A stretch of DNA of 64,000 bases from an uncultured Collinsella sp. (lineage in GTDB: Bacteria > Actinomycetota > Coriobacteriia > Coriobacteriales > Coriobacteriaceae), in contig UQIN01000005.1 in assembly GCA_900541035.1 (NCBI GenBank), positions 1 through 64,000 of the forward strand. The letters run 5' to 3'. Position numbers and translations under genes: made by a program. This document shows positions 8,501 through 16,417 of this stretch, one piece after another (positions within the stretch are counted from its first letter, which is position 1; the number at the start of each line of letters is the position of its first letter). The notes beneath the pieces are model-generated. The model was not told the DNA's origin. It did not search any database and saw only the letters and a list, made by a program, of their open reading frames with translations.

Positions 8501-8595
8501 GCCTTGGATTACGTTGCCCGTGGCCGATGGCGGCGCGGCACCGGTCCGCGTGGCGGCGTATAATCGGCGGCAGATGACTTGGACGTTAGGAAACC

Positions 8596-10578
8596 ATGAC
8601 CGATAGCATGCAGCAGATGGCGCTTGACACGCTCGGCGCCTATTTTGGCTACACCTCGTTTCGCCCGGGGCAGGACCGCATGGTCGATGCGATCCTTGCC
8701 GGTCGCGATGCGCTGGGTGTTATGCCCACGGGCGCCGGCAAGTCCATTTGCTACCAGGTGCCCGCGCTCATGCTGCCCGGCATTACCTTTGTGGTGAGTC
8801 CGCTGCTGTCGCTTATGGAGGACCAGACCCGCGCGTTGCTCGCGGCGGGTGCGCGACCCAGCTATCTCAACTCCAGTCTTACTCCGGCCCAGCAAAACAC
8901 CGTGCTCAAGCGGGCGCGCGAGGGCCGCTACCAGCTTATGTACGTGGCGCCCGAGCGCCTGCTCGAGCCGCGCTTTTTAGCCTTTGCCCAGGAGGCCGCG
9001 GGTTCCGCCGGCATTGGCGTGCCGCTCGTGGCTATTGACGAGGCCCACTGCGTGAGCCAATGGGGCCAGGATTTCCGCCCCGCCTACCTGCAGATTCGCG
9101 AGTTCATCGATTCCCTGCCGCAGCGCCCCATCGTGGCGGCCTTTACCGCCACGGCGACTGAGCGCGTGCGCGCGGACATTCAGCAGATGCTCGGACTGCA
9201 AAACCCCGCGACCGTGGTGACGGGCTTCGATCGCAAGAACCTCTACTTTGGCTGCGAGGAGATGGGCGACAAGGCCAAGGCCGCGTGGGTGCGCGACTAT
9301 GTGATCGCGCATTCGAGCGAGAGCGGCATCGTGTATTGCTCGACTCGCAAGACGGTCGATGCGCTGGCCGCGGAGCTTGCCGAGGCACTGGGCCCCAGCG
9401 GCATTCGTGTGGGGCGCTACCATGCCGGCATGGGCAACGACGCCCGCCGCCAGAGCCAGCGTGCCTTTATCGACGACGATATCCAGGTGATGGTCGCCAC
9501 CAACGCCTTTGGCATGGGCATCGACAAGCCCAACGTGCGCTACGTGATTCACAACAACGTGCCCGAGAGCATCGAGGCCTACTACCAGGAGGCAGGCCGC
9601 GCCGGCCGCGACGGCGACCCGGCCAGCTGCCACTTGCTGTGGAACGGCAACGATTTTCGCATGCGCCGCTTTTTGATCGACCGCGGCGATGCTGCCGACG
9701 AGGCGCTCGACGACGAGCAGCGCGCGTGGGCGCTCCAGAACCGTTATCGTCTGCTCAGCCAGATGGAGGGCTACTGCAATACCACCGGCTGTCTGCGCGA
9801 ATACATGCTGCGCTACTTTGGCGACGAGGCCGCGGCCGAGCATGCTGCCGCGGCTGGTGCGGGCGCCACCGCCACGGATGACGCCGAGGGTTGCGGCAAC
9901 TGCAGCAACTGCCTCACACAGTTCGAGGTCGAGGACGTCACCGACATGGCCCGCGCCGCCGTGCAATATGTGGCCACGCGCCCCATGCGCTTTGGCAAGT
10001 CGCTGATCGCCGACGTGCTTCACGGCGGCAACACCGAGCGCATTCGCCAGATGCATCTGGACGAGGATCGCGGCTACGGTGAGCTGTCGAGCGAATCGGT
10101 CGGGCGCATCAAGGACATCATCGGCCAGCTGTGCGGGCGGGGCTACCTGGCCACCTCGCAGGGCCAGTATCCGGTCGTGGGTCTGGGCCCGCGTGCCGGC
10201 GAGGTCGAGGACGAGACGTTCGCCTTTACCGTTAAGCGTCGCGCGTCCAAGCGCAAGGCCTCGGCCCGTGCCCGCCGTGCGGTGGATTTGCTGCGCGAGG
10301 AGGCCGAGCTGGATCAGCGACCGCGCGTGGGCGACGACGCCGAGCTGTTTGAGCGCCTACGGGCACTCCGCAAGGAGATCTCGACCGAGCTGGAGATGGC
10401 ACCGTACATGGTCTTCTCTGACAAGGCCCTGCGCGGCCTGTGCCGTCTACGTCCTCAGACGCGCGACGAGCTTATCCAGGTCAACGGCATCGGCGAGAAA
10501 AAGGCCGACGCCTTTGGCGAGCAGTTTATGGCGGCGATAGAAGAGTTTGAATCCGAGCATGCACGGGATGGAGCGTAA
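8596..10578 (+). CDS. recQ: ATP-dependent DNA helicase RecQ
   Basis: A 660-residue superfamily 2 helicase acting in recombination and repair. Helicase motif I is GVMPTGAGKSICYQVPAL, motif II is AIDEAHCVSQWGQDFRP, and motif VI is in YQEAGRAGRDGDPA. The zinc-binding module has CNTTGCLREY and CGNCSNC. The RQC region follows, then a C-terminal HRDC domain (about residues 575-650, FERLRALRKEIS to VNGIGEKKADAFG). The next gene, a GntR regulator, starts two bases after the stop, so the two are probably cotranscribed, an unusual pairing. Confidence 0.96.
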   Translation: MTDSMQQMALDTLGAYFGYTSFRPGQDRMVDAILAGRDALGVMPTGAGKSICYQVPALMLPGITFVVSPLLSLMEDQTRALLAAGARPSYLNSSLTPAQQNTVLKRAREGRYQLMYVAPERLLEPRFLAFAQEAAGSAGIGVPLVAIDEAHCVSQWGQDFRPAYLQIREFIDSLPQRPIVAAFTATATERVRADIQQMLGLQNPATVVTGFDRKNLYFGCEEMGDKAKAAWVRDYVIAHSSESGIVYCSTRKTVDALAAELAEALGPSGIRVGRYHAGMGNDARRQSQRAFIDDDIQVMVATNAFGMGIDKPNVRYVIHNNVPESIEAYYQEAGRAGRDGDPASCHLLWNGNDFRMRRFLIDRGDAADEALDDEQRAWALQNRYRLLSQMEGYCNTTGCLREYMLRYFGDEAAAEHAAAAGAGATATDDAEGCGNCSNCLTQFEVEDVTDMARAAVQYVATRPMRFGKSLIADVLHGGNTERIRQMHLDEDRGYGELSSESVGRIKDIIGQLCGRGYLATSQGQYPVVGLGPRAGEVEDETFAFTVKRRASKRKASARARRAVDLLREEAELDQRPRVGDDAELFERLRALRKEISTELEMAPYMVFSDKALRGLCRLRPQTRDELIQVNGIGEKKADAFGEQFMAAIEEFESEHARDGA

Positions 10579-10580
10579 CG

Positions 10581-11336
10581 ATGGCGACCGATAACAAGAC
10601 CGACCGTACTGACGTGCCCGCCGTGCCGCTATACCAGCAGGTCATGGACGACCTAAAGGGCGAGATCGCACGCGGCGTGTACGCGGCCGGCTCGCGCATT
10701 CCTTCCGAGATGGAGCTCGCGAAGTCTTACGGCGTGGGGCGCATCACCGTGCGCCGTGCCATCGAGGAGCTGTCGCGCGCGGGCTACCTCAACCGCCAGC
10801 AGGGGAGGGGCACCTTTGTGTGCGCTCCCAAGCTCAAACGCAAGATTCGCCAGAAGGGCGACGTCCAGAGTTTCACCGAGGGTTGTGCCGCCAACGACAT
10901 GGTGGCCGGAGCGCGCCTGGTGTCGCGCACGGTGGTTGCGGCGACGCGTGAGGACGCGGCATTTTTTGGCGTGGAGCCCGGCTGCGAGCTCATCGTGGTC
11001 GAGCGCGTGCGCACGGCAGATGGCGTGCCCGTCATGCTCGAGAACAACGCCTTTGTGCTTGCCGACCATCCCTACCTGCAGACGTTGGCCGATGAGGACC
11101 TCACCGATAACTCAATCTTTGCGCTCGTTGCCGAGCATTCGGGCCGCGCGCCGCTCAAGTCCGACCCCTGCACCGTGGAGATTGCGCTTGCCGATGCTCA
11201 GGCGGCCCCGCTGCTGGAGGTGCCGGTCGGCGAGCCGCTCTTCTATATGGAGGCATACTTTACCGATGAGGACGAGCGGCCCCTGCTGCTCGGTCGTCAA
11301 AAGATCGTGGGCTCGCGCTACGTGTTCGACATCTAA
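10581..11336 (+). CDS. GntR-family (HutC/UTRA) regulator, second
   Basis: A 251-residue regulator with an N-terminal winged helix (LYQQVMDDLKGEIARGVY, GVGRITVRRAIEEL, QQGRGTFV) and a UTRA effector domain from about residue 95. It resembles the regulator at 7614. It is followed directly by a SIS deglycase gene whose promoter carries two copies of ATAGAACAACAT-GAAC, a different motif from the TATAACGT site. That suggests this protein controls the 11481 gene through its own operator. Confidence 0.92.
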   Translation: MATDNKTDRTDVPAVPLYQQVMDDLKGEIARGVYAAGSRIPSEMELAKSYGVGRITVRRAIEELSRAGYLNRQQGRGTFVCAPKLKRKIRQKGDVQSFTEGCAANDMVAGARLVSRTVVAATREDAAFFGVEPGCELIVVERVRTADGVPVMLENNAFVLADHPYLQTLADEDLTDNSIFALVAEHSGRAPLKSDPCTVEIALADAQAAPLLEVPVGEPLFYMEAYFTDEDERPLLLGRQKIVGSRYVFDI

Positions 11337-11345
11337 CGTTCACGA

Positions 11346-11424
11346 ATAGAACAACATGGAACAAATTTATCGCAATGGCTTCCACCGTGGCTGCATGCGT
11401 GGTATATATAGAACAACATAGAAC
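11346..11424. promoter_or_regulatory. Paired ATAGAACAACAT-GAAC direct repeats before SIS gene
   Basis: ATAGAACAACATGGAAC at 11346-11362 and ATAGAACAACATAGAAC at 11408-11424 are direct repeats starting 62 bases apart, close to six helical turns. They lie between the GntR gene and the SIS gene and are good candidates for its operator. Confidence 0.55.
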
Positions 11425-11480
11425 GACAGCAGGTACGAGCAGCCGTCGCCAAAAGCCGCCACACAAGGAGGGGCATCAGC

Positions 11481-12449
11481 ATGAACGCACATGATCTGAT
11501 TCAGGAAATTATCGAGCGCAAGGGCAAGGTCGAGAACGTCTTTTGGATCGCCTGCGGTGGTTCGATGATCGACCTCATGCCGGCCAACGAACTGCTCAAG
11601 CGCGAGGCCACCACGTTTACCTCGACGGTCTACACGGCGCGCGAGTTTTGCCTGATGACTCCCAAGAGTCTTGGCGAGAAGTCACTCGTCATCGCCTGCA
11701 GCCACAGCGGTAACACGCAAGAGGTCGTCGACGGCTGCGAGATGGCGTTGGCTGCCGGCGCCGAGGTCATTGCCCTTACCGACTGCGAGGGCTCAAAGAT
11801 CGACAACGGCAAGTGGACCACCTGGGTCTATCCGTGGGGCGAGGGCGTGTTGCAGGCCGAGGTGCCGCAGGGCATCGGCGCTCTGATCGCCGCCGAACTG
11901 CTCGACCAGCAGGAGGGCTACGAAGCGCTCGCCGACATGTACGAAGGCCTTAAGCAGATGGATGCGCTGCTGCCCGCCGCGCGCGAGAAGGTCAACGCCG
12001 AGCTAGGTGCCCGTTTTGCCGAGCTCTGCCAGCAGCACAAGTTCTTCTACATCCTGGGCTCCGGCCCCAACTTTAGCCAGACCTACGCCATGGCAATCTG
12101 CTCGCTCATGGAGATGCAGTGGCAGCACTGCTGCTACATCCACTCCGGCGAGTACTTCCATGGCCCGTTCGAAGCCACCGAGCCCGGCGTGTTCTACTTT
12201 GTGCAGCTCGGATCGGGCGAGTGCCGCCCCATGGAGGAGCGCGCTCTTGCGTTCCTCAACACGCACACCGATACGATCATGGTGCTCGACGCGCTCGAGT
12301 ACGGCGTGGGCGACGTGCCCGCCAGCGTGCGTTCGTACTTGGAGCCGATCTTCTTCTACAACATGAGCTGCGAGCTGCGCGCCGCCCGCGGCAAGGTGTT
12401 TGACCACAGCCCCGAGGTTCGTCGCTACATGGGCATCGAGCAGTACTAG
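11481..12449 (+). CDS. SIS-domain sugar-phosphate deglycase, FrlB/FraB-like
   Basis: A 322-residue double-SIS protein of the Amadori deglycase type. Visible blocks are IACGGSMIDLMPANELL and ACSHSGNTQEVVD in the first domain, MEMQWQHCCYIHSGEYFHGPFEA in the second, and a C-terminus ending RRYMGIEQY. The start follows AAGGAGGGG. No PTS genes accompany it, so it would rely on a transporter elsewhere or on one of the PTS systems in this window. Regulation by the adjacent GntR is likely. It differs from the other SIS genes, so it probably handles a different conjugate. Confidence 0.82.
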   Translation: MNAHDLIQEIIERKGKVENVFWIACGGSMIDLMPANELLKREATTFTSTVYTAREFCLMTPKSLGEKSLVIACSHSGNTQEVVDGCEMALAAGAEVIALTDCEGSKIDNGKWTTWVYPWGEGVLQAEVPQGIGALIAAELLDQQEGYEALADMYEGLKQMDALLPAAREKVNAELGARFAELCQQHKFFYILGSGPNFSQTYAMAICSLMEMQWQHCCYIHSGEYFHGPFEATEPGVFYFVQLGSGECRPMEERALAFLNTHTDTIMVLDALEYGVGDVPASVRSYLEPIFFYNMSCELRAARGKVFDHSPEVRRYMGIEQY

Positions 12450-12498
12450 GTAACGGGAAAAGCATTAACCTTCGATTCGCAAGCGGGCCACATGAGTC

Positions 12499-12540
12499 AA
12501 AAAGCGGGCCGCGCCGGGGATTTCCGGCGCGGCCCGCTTA
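12499..12540. terminator. Bidirectional terminator between SIS and ldh genes
   Basis: AAGCGGGCCGCGCCGG pairs with CCGGCGCGGCCCGCTT. The AAAA run on its left gives a T-run for the minus-strand gene. Confidence 0.85.
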
Positions 12541-12580
12541 GTATCGCGCATAGATTCGCAAGGTTGCGGTAGCCAGCGGC

Positions 12581-13558
12581 CTACTTTGCGTCGTAGGCCT
12601 CGGCGTCCCACCAGTCGAGCTGGGCGATGTTGTCGCGGATGTGCTGGCAGCTCTTGTGGAAGCCCTCGAGCTCGTGCTCGGACAGGTCCAGCGTGTAGAC
12701 CTCCTCGACGCCCTCGGCGCCGATCGCGCACGGCAGGGAGGTGAAGATGCCCTCCTCGCCATACTGGCCGGTCATGAGCGTGGAGGCGGAAAGCACGGCG
12801 TGCTCGTTATGCAGCACGGCGGCGCAAACGCGCGCGGCGGAGTTGGCGACGGCGTACTCGGTGCACTGTTTGCCCTGGTAGGTTACGTAGCCGCCCTTGC
12901 GCGCGAGCTCCTCGACCTCCATGTGGTCAAAGGCGTACTTGTCGGGGTTCTCGGCCTGAAGCTCGTTAAGGCTCTTGCCGGCGATGGTTGCGGCCTTAAA
13001 GGCGGCCAACTGGCTAAAGCCGTGCTCGCCGATCATGTAGGCGTCGATGGACTTGGGGCTCACGCCGACCTTCTTGGAGATCTCGGTGCGCAGGCGGGCG
13101 GAGTCCAGGCCGCAGCCCGAGCCGATGATCTTCTTGGGATCGTAGCCGGTCAGGTGCCACAGCTCGGTGCACACGACGTCGCAGGGGTTGGAGATGCTCA
13201 CGAAGATGCCGTCAAAGCCGGCGTCGACGATGCGCTTGGCAAAGGTGCGGGCGGCGTCGGTGGTAAAGAACAGCTCGCCGTCGCGGTTGCCGGCGGCCAG
13301 CGCGACCTTGCCGGCGGCGTTGACGATGACGTCGCAGCAGGCAAGCTCCTCGTAGTGGTCGTAGCAGTTGACGATCTTGGTGTTGTACGGGACAAACGAA
13401 AGGGAGTCGCGCAGGTCCTGGACCTCGGACGTCACCTTGGCCTCGTTGATATCGCACAGGTACAGCTCATCGGCAATGCCCTGCATGAGCAGACTGTTGG
13501 CAACATGTGCTCCTACGTGGCCCTGGCCGACCACACCGATCTTACGCGTTTGGTACAT
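12581..13558 (-). CDS. L-lactate/2-hydroxyacid dehydrogenase (LDH/MDH family)
   Basis: A 325-residue NAD-dependent dehydrogenase. The N-terminal Rossmann motif is GVVGQGHVGAHVANSL. SISNPCDVV matches the family NPVD block, GLDSARLRTEI carries the substrate-binding arginine, and IGEHGFSQ carries the catalytic histidine. The substrate loop (AGNRDGELFF) differs from classical L-lactate dehydrogenase, so a broader 2-hydroxyacid such as hydroxyisocaproate is possible. ATG 13558 follows AAAGGA. It would regenerate NAD from glycolytic NADH in this fermenter. Confidence 0.85.
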   Translation of the reverse strand: MYQTRKIGVVGQGHVGAHVANSLLMQGIADELYLCDINEAKVTSEVQDLRDSLSFVPYNTKIVNCYDHYEELACCDVIVNAAGKVALAAGNRDGELFFTTDAARTFAKRIVDAGFDGIFVSISNPCDVVCTELWHLTGYDPKKIIGSGCGLDSARLRTEISKKVGVSPKSIDAYMIGEHGFSQLAAFKAATIAGKSLNELQAENPDKYAFDHMEVEELARKGGYVTYQGKQCTEYAVANSAARVCAAVLHNEHAVLSASTLMTGQYGEEGIFTSLPCAIGAEGVEEVYTLDLSEHELEGFHKSCQHIRDNIAQLDWWDAEAYDAK

Positions 13559-13768
13559 ATATGTATCCTTTCGGCCGAGTTTTTCGCGTCGAACCATTGT
13601 AGCGTCCTGCTGCCACTTTGCTAGGCTAAAGCGCCATAGATTTTTGGGCATGCCTTAATCTCTACTTTTGGAGTGATTTGGGCCGCTGACGGCATCGCCG
13701 GGCGATGTACTCGCGCGGATGGGGCCGGTCGTTGTACCATAACTGCAACTGACTCGTAAGGAGCATTC

Positions 13769-14695
13769 ATGCCCATTCGCATCCCCGACGCCCTCCCTGC
13801 CGCCGCGCAGCTCGAGAGCGAGAACATCTTTGTCATGACCGAGTACCGCGCGCTGCACCAGGACATCCGTCCGCTGCGCGTGCTCATCCTCAACCTCATG
13901 CCCACCAAAATCGCTACCGAGACGCAGATCATGCGCAAGCTCTCCAACACGCCGCTGCAGGTGGAGGTGGACCTGCTGCGCACGAAAACGCACGAGGCCA
14001 CGCACGTGAGCGCCGGCCACCTGGAGACGTTCTACCGCACGTTCGACGACATCCGCGACATCCACTACGACGGCCTGATCATCACGGGCGCGCCGGTGGA
14101 GCAGATGCCGTTCGAGGAGGTCGACTACTGGCCCGAGCTCTGCCAGATCATGGATTGGTCCACCACGCACGTGCACTCTACGCTGCACATTTGTTGGGGC
14201 GCGCAGGCCGGCCTGTACCATCATTACGGCATCCAGAAGTACGACCTGCCGGCAAAGGCGAGCGGCGTGTTCGAGCATTATCTGGTGAAGCCGCAAAGCC
14301 CGCTGGTCCGCGGCTTTGACGACCGCTTCTATGCCGTACATTCGCGCAACACCGACGTGCGCCGCGAGGACGTGGAGGCCGAGCCGCAGCTTGAGGTCGT
14401 GGCCGTGTCCGACGAGGTGGGCCTGTACATCGTCAAGTCGACCGACAGCCGTCGCTTCTTTGTCTTTGGTCACCCCGAGTACGATACCGACACGCTGCGC
14501 CTGGAGTACGAGCGCGACGTGAAGCGCGGCCTCAACCCTCAGGTGCCGGCGCATTACTTCCCGGGCGACGACCCCTCCGCCGATCCGCGCAACGTCTGGC
14601 GCAGCCAAGCTCAGCTGTTCTACACCAACTGGCTCAACTACTACGTCTACCAGACCACGCCCTACGACCTGGCCCGCGCCGGCGAGGAGCACTAG
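13769..14695 (+). CDS. metA: Homoserine O-acyltransferase (MetA)
   Basis: A 308-residue enzyme that acylates homoserine in the first committed step of methionine synthesis. It has the MetA N-terminus PIRIPDALPAA, the block LNLMPTKIATETQ, the nucleophile cysteine in HICWGAQAGLYHHYGI, and the catalytic His-Glu in VFGHPEYDTDTL. Length is typical. Whether succinyl- or acetyl-CoA is used cannot be told here. No SAM riboswitch is evident upstream. The start follows AAGGAG. Confidence 0.95.
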   Translation: MPIRIPDALPAAAQLESENIFVMTEYRALHQDIRPLRVLILNLMPTKIATETQIMRKLSNTPLQVEVDLLRTKTHEATHVSAGHLETFYRTFDDIRDIHYDGLIITGAPVEQMPFEEVDYWPELCQIMDWSTTHVHSTLHICWGAQAGLYHHYGIQKYDLPAKASGVFEHYLVKPQSPLVRGFDDRFYAVHSRNTDVRREDVEAEPQLEVVAVSDEVGLYIVKSTDSRRFFVFGHPEYDTDTLRLEYERDVKRGLNPQVPAHYFPGDDPSADPRNVWRSQAQLFYTNWLNYYVYQTTPYDLARAGEEH

Positions 14696-14737
14696 GCTGC
14701 GATGGTACTGCTGTAGCCGTGGCTGATATGGCAGCGA

Positions 14738-15334
14738 TTAGGCGCTGATGATGTGGGGTAGTGGCAGGTCGTGAGCGTCGGTGGGAACGCGGTCGACACG
14801 CTGCTCGTCAAAGGCGATGCCGATGATTTGGCATGCGGGCGAGAGCATGGGCAGGTAGCGGTCGTAGCAACCGCCGCCGTAGCCCAGGCGCGCGCCGGTT
14901 TGGTCGAAGGCCACGAGCGGCACGACGATCATGTCGAGAGCTTCGGCAGGCACGATAGGGAAGTGGTTGCTGTCGATGTCCGTGGCCGCAAAGGCCCGCG
15001 TAGGGTGGGCGATAAACGGAGCCGCGGACGCATCGTCGGCAGCAACTGCCCGCATACACATGCGCTGGCCACAAGCTGCGGCATCAATTGCCGAGAGCAT
15101 GCACGGATAGGCTACGCGCCAGCCGCGCACGGCGGCCGCAGCGGCAAACGCGGCAGGGTCTGCCTCGGAACCCATCGCGGCATAGACGGCAACGGTGCGC
15201 GGCGCCGCGGCATCCAAGCGGCCCAGCAGCTCAACCAGCCGCGCACAGATATCAGCAGACTTCGCCGCCCGTACATCCAAATCGAGATCGTCGCGCCGAG
15301 CAATCATTGCCCGCCGCAACTCAGCCTTGTCCAT
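14738..15334 (-). CDS. 5-formyltetrahydrofolate cyclo-ligase
   Basis: A 198-residue enzyme that converts 5-formyl-THF with ATP to 5,10-methenyl-THF. The conserved C-terminal block LGYGGGCYDRYL is present, as is the N-terminal basic region KAELRRAMIARRDDL. The ATG at 15334 follows AGAGGAGG; a longer reading to 15361 is less likely. Confidence 0.92.
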   Translation of the reverse strand: MDKAELRRAMIARRDDLDLDVRAAKSADICARLVELLGRLDAAAPRTVAVYAAMGSEADPAAFAAAAAVRGWRVAYPCMLSAIDAAACGQRMCMRAVAADDASAAPFIAHPTRAFAATDIDSNHFPIVPAEALDMIVVPLVAFDQTGARLGYGGGCYDRYLPMLSPACQIIGIAFDEQRVDRVPTDAHDLPLPHIISA

Positions 15335-15353
15335 CCCAGCCTCCTCTAGCAAA

Positions 15354-15402
15354 CCTGCCAAAAAGGGACAGGTTTATTTTGGCGGGTTTTATCTGGGCAA
15401 AC
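15354..15402 (+). repeat. CCCAGATAAAACC repeat, copy 4 (inverted)
   Basis: CCTGCCAAAAAGGGACAGG then TTTATTTTGGCGGG and TTTTATCTGGGCAAACG, the reverse complement of copies 1 and 3. A strong hairpin follows at 15403-15443. Confidence 0.75.
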
Positions 15403-15443
15403 GTCGAAGCCGCCACAAAGGCGCCCTGTGTGGCGGCTTCGAC
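15403..15443 (-). terminator. Hairpin after hicB
   Basis: GTCGAAGCCGCCACA pairs perfectly with TGTGGCGGCTTCGAC. On the minus strand it comes 13 bases after the hicB stop and is followed by ACGTTTG, so it probably terminates hicAB. Confidence 0.7.
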
Positions 15444-15455
15444 TCGACGTTGGCT

Positions 15456-15785
15456 TCACAGCGCCGCAGCGATCGCTTCAGTCACAAACTTATTGAGTGA
15501 CTCACCCTTCTTTGCCGCTGCCAGCGCTGCTTGCTTGTGGAGCTCAGAGCCCGTTCTTACGTTGAACGAGCCCTTAAAAGCCCGCTCGGGTTCCTTGCCC
15601 TTCTCGGCGCAAAACTCAAGGTAATCGTCGACGGCGTCGTGGAAGCATTGCTCCACTTCTTCAGCCGTGGAGCCTTCAAATACGATTGCGTCCCTAATGC
15701 CGGCGACCATACCTGTTAGCACATGCTGTTCGGCATTGAACTCGACCGGGGCGAAATAACCTTTGTATGCCAAAACGTTACTCAT
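15456..15785 (-). CDS. hicB: HicB-family antitoxin
   Basis: A 109-residue antitoxin. The N-terminal half (YKGYFAPVEFNAEQHVLTGMV) is the partly degraded RNase H-like HicB fold. The C-terminal half (FNVRTGSELHKQAALAAAKKGESLNKFVTEAI) is a ribbon-helix-helix-like DNA-binding domain. It would neutralise HicA and repress the operon. Its ATG overlaps the end of hicA by eight bases, with GGAGGT upstream. Confidence 0.9.
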   Translation of the reverse strand: MSNVLAYKGYFAPVEFNAEQHVLTGMVAGIRDAIVFEGSTAEEVEQCFHDAVDDYLEFCAEKGKEPERAFKGSFNVRTGSELHKQAALAAAKKGESLNKFVTEAIAAAL

Positions 15786-16041
15786 GACTACCTCCGACAT
15801 CTTGCAGAAAGCGAACGATGTTTCGAATGGTCCCCGCTGTCAATTCGTCAGATGGATGAGGCGCGTGCATTACGAACATCCTGCCATCTGATGGCCTGTA
15901 GAAGCGAACGCGCGATCCGGATGTCTTGCCTTTGCTGTCCATTTCAAAGCCATATGAAGCCATGACTTTTAAAAAATCCGCATACCGATAAGTTGAAGGG
16001 CAGCTAAACAGTTGGGCGATGAGTTTATCGGATCGAGTCAT
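15778..16041 (-). CDS. hicA: HicA-family mRNA interferase toxin
   Basis: An 87-residue toxin with the HicA double-stranded RNA-binding-like fold. The conserved catalytic-histidine region reads MHAPHPSDELTAGTIRNIVRFL. Toxin-first order and overlap with hicB are typical of hicAB. It has a good promoter on the minus strand (16065-16093). Confidence 0.9.
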   Translation of the reverse strand: MTRSDKLIAQLFSCPSTYRYADFLKVMASYGFEMDSKGKTSGSRVRFYRPSDGRMFVMHAPHPSDELTAGTIRNIVRFLQDVGGSHE

Positions 16042-16064
16042 CCCGCCTCACATTCTGCAACTAT

Positions 16065-16093
16065 ATTCTAGTTGCAATTTCAGGTCGTTGCAA
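16065..16093 (-). promoter_or_regulatory. hicAB promoter
   Basis: On the minus strand TTGCAA (16088-16093) and TAGAAT (16065-16070) are 17 bases apart, about 25 bases before the hicA start codon. Confidence 0.65.
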
Positions 16094-16209
16094 GCACCTC
16101 TACTATAGAACATGTGTGCGTATAGAACAAGTGTTCGAATCACCACTGAGAATGGGGACAGGCATCTTTGTGGTGGTCTGTGCTGTGGAGTGGGCGTCTG
16201 CGGCAGTTC

Positions 16210-16347
16210 GTCTCGATCTGTAACAGTAACTCGGCAAAATTGGACCTAGATGTTACAGATTGAGACAAAGGGCCGGCGTCATCCGGAAACGTCTCGATCT
16301 GTAACATCTGGAGCCGATATTGCCGTCTTGGCGTTACAGATCGAGAT
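16210..16347. repeat. Four-unit alternating 16-bp repeat with 24-25-base spacers
   Basis: GTCTCGATCTGTAACA occurs at 16210-16225 and 16291-16306. Its reverse complement occurs at 16251-16266 (one mismatch) and 16332-16347 (two mismatches). The spacers are 25, 24 and 25 bases and are unrelated in sequence. Read as two tandem 57-bp hairpins or as one array of alternating repeats; no cas gene is near. Confidence 0.8.
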
Positions 16348-16371
16348 AAACCGACAGACTGCGGCAAAAGA

Positions 16372-16412
16372 AAAGGTAGATTTTCAGGCATGTCCCAAAA
16401 ATCTACCTTTGT
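16372..16412 (-). terminator. Terminator of the M16C peptidase gene
   Basis: AAAGGTAGATTTT pairs with AAAATCTACCTTT; on the minus strand it runs into TTCTTTT. A similar but imperfect sequence is at about 13633-13665. Confidence 0.7.
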
Positions 16413-16417
16413 TGTGG

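Larger units (their letters stand above)
16042..16417. other. Repeat-rich gene-free stretch between hicA and the M16C gene
   Basis: Contains the hicAB promoter (16065-16093), two ATAGAAC boxes at 16105 and 16121, the four-unit alternating 16-bp repeat array (16210-16347) and the M16C terminator hairpin (16372-16412). No coding region is apparent. Confidence 0.65.

Noticed and set aside
13633..13665. Terminator-like sequence near the ldh promoter
   Set aside because: It resembles the 16372 hairpin but pairs imperfectly and sits between divergent starts; kept only as a possible repeat relative.
16210..16347. CRISPR array
   Set aside because: Repeat orientation alternates, repeats are only 16 bp, there are four units and no cas genes; reported as an unusual repeat instead.
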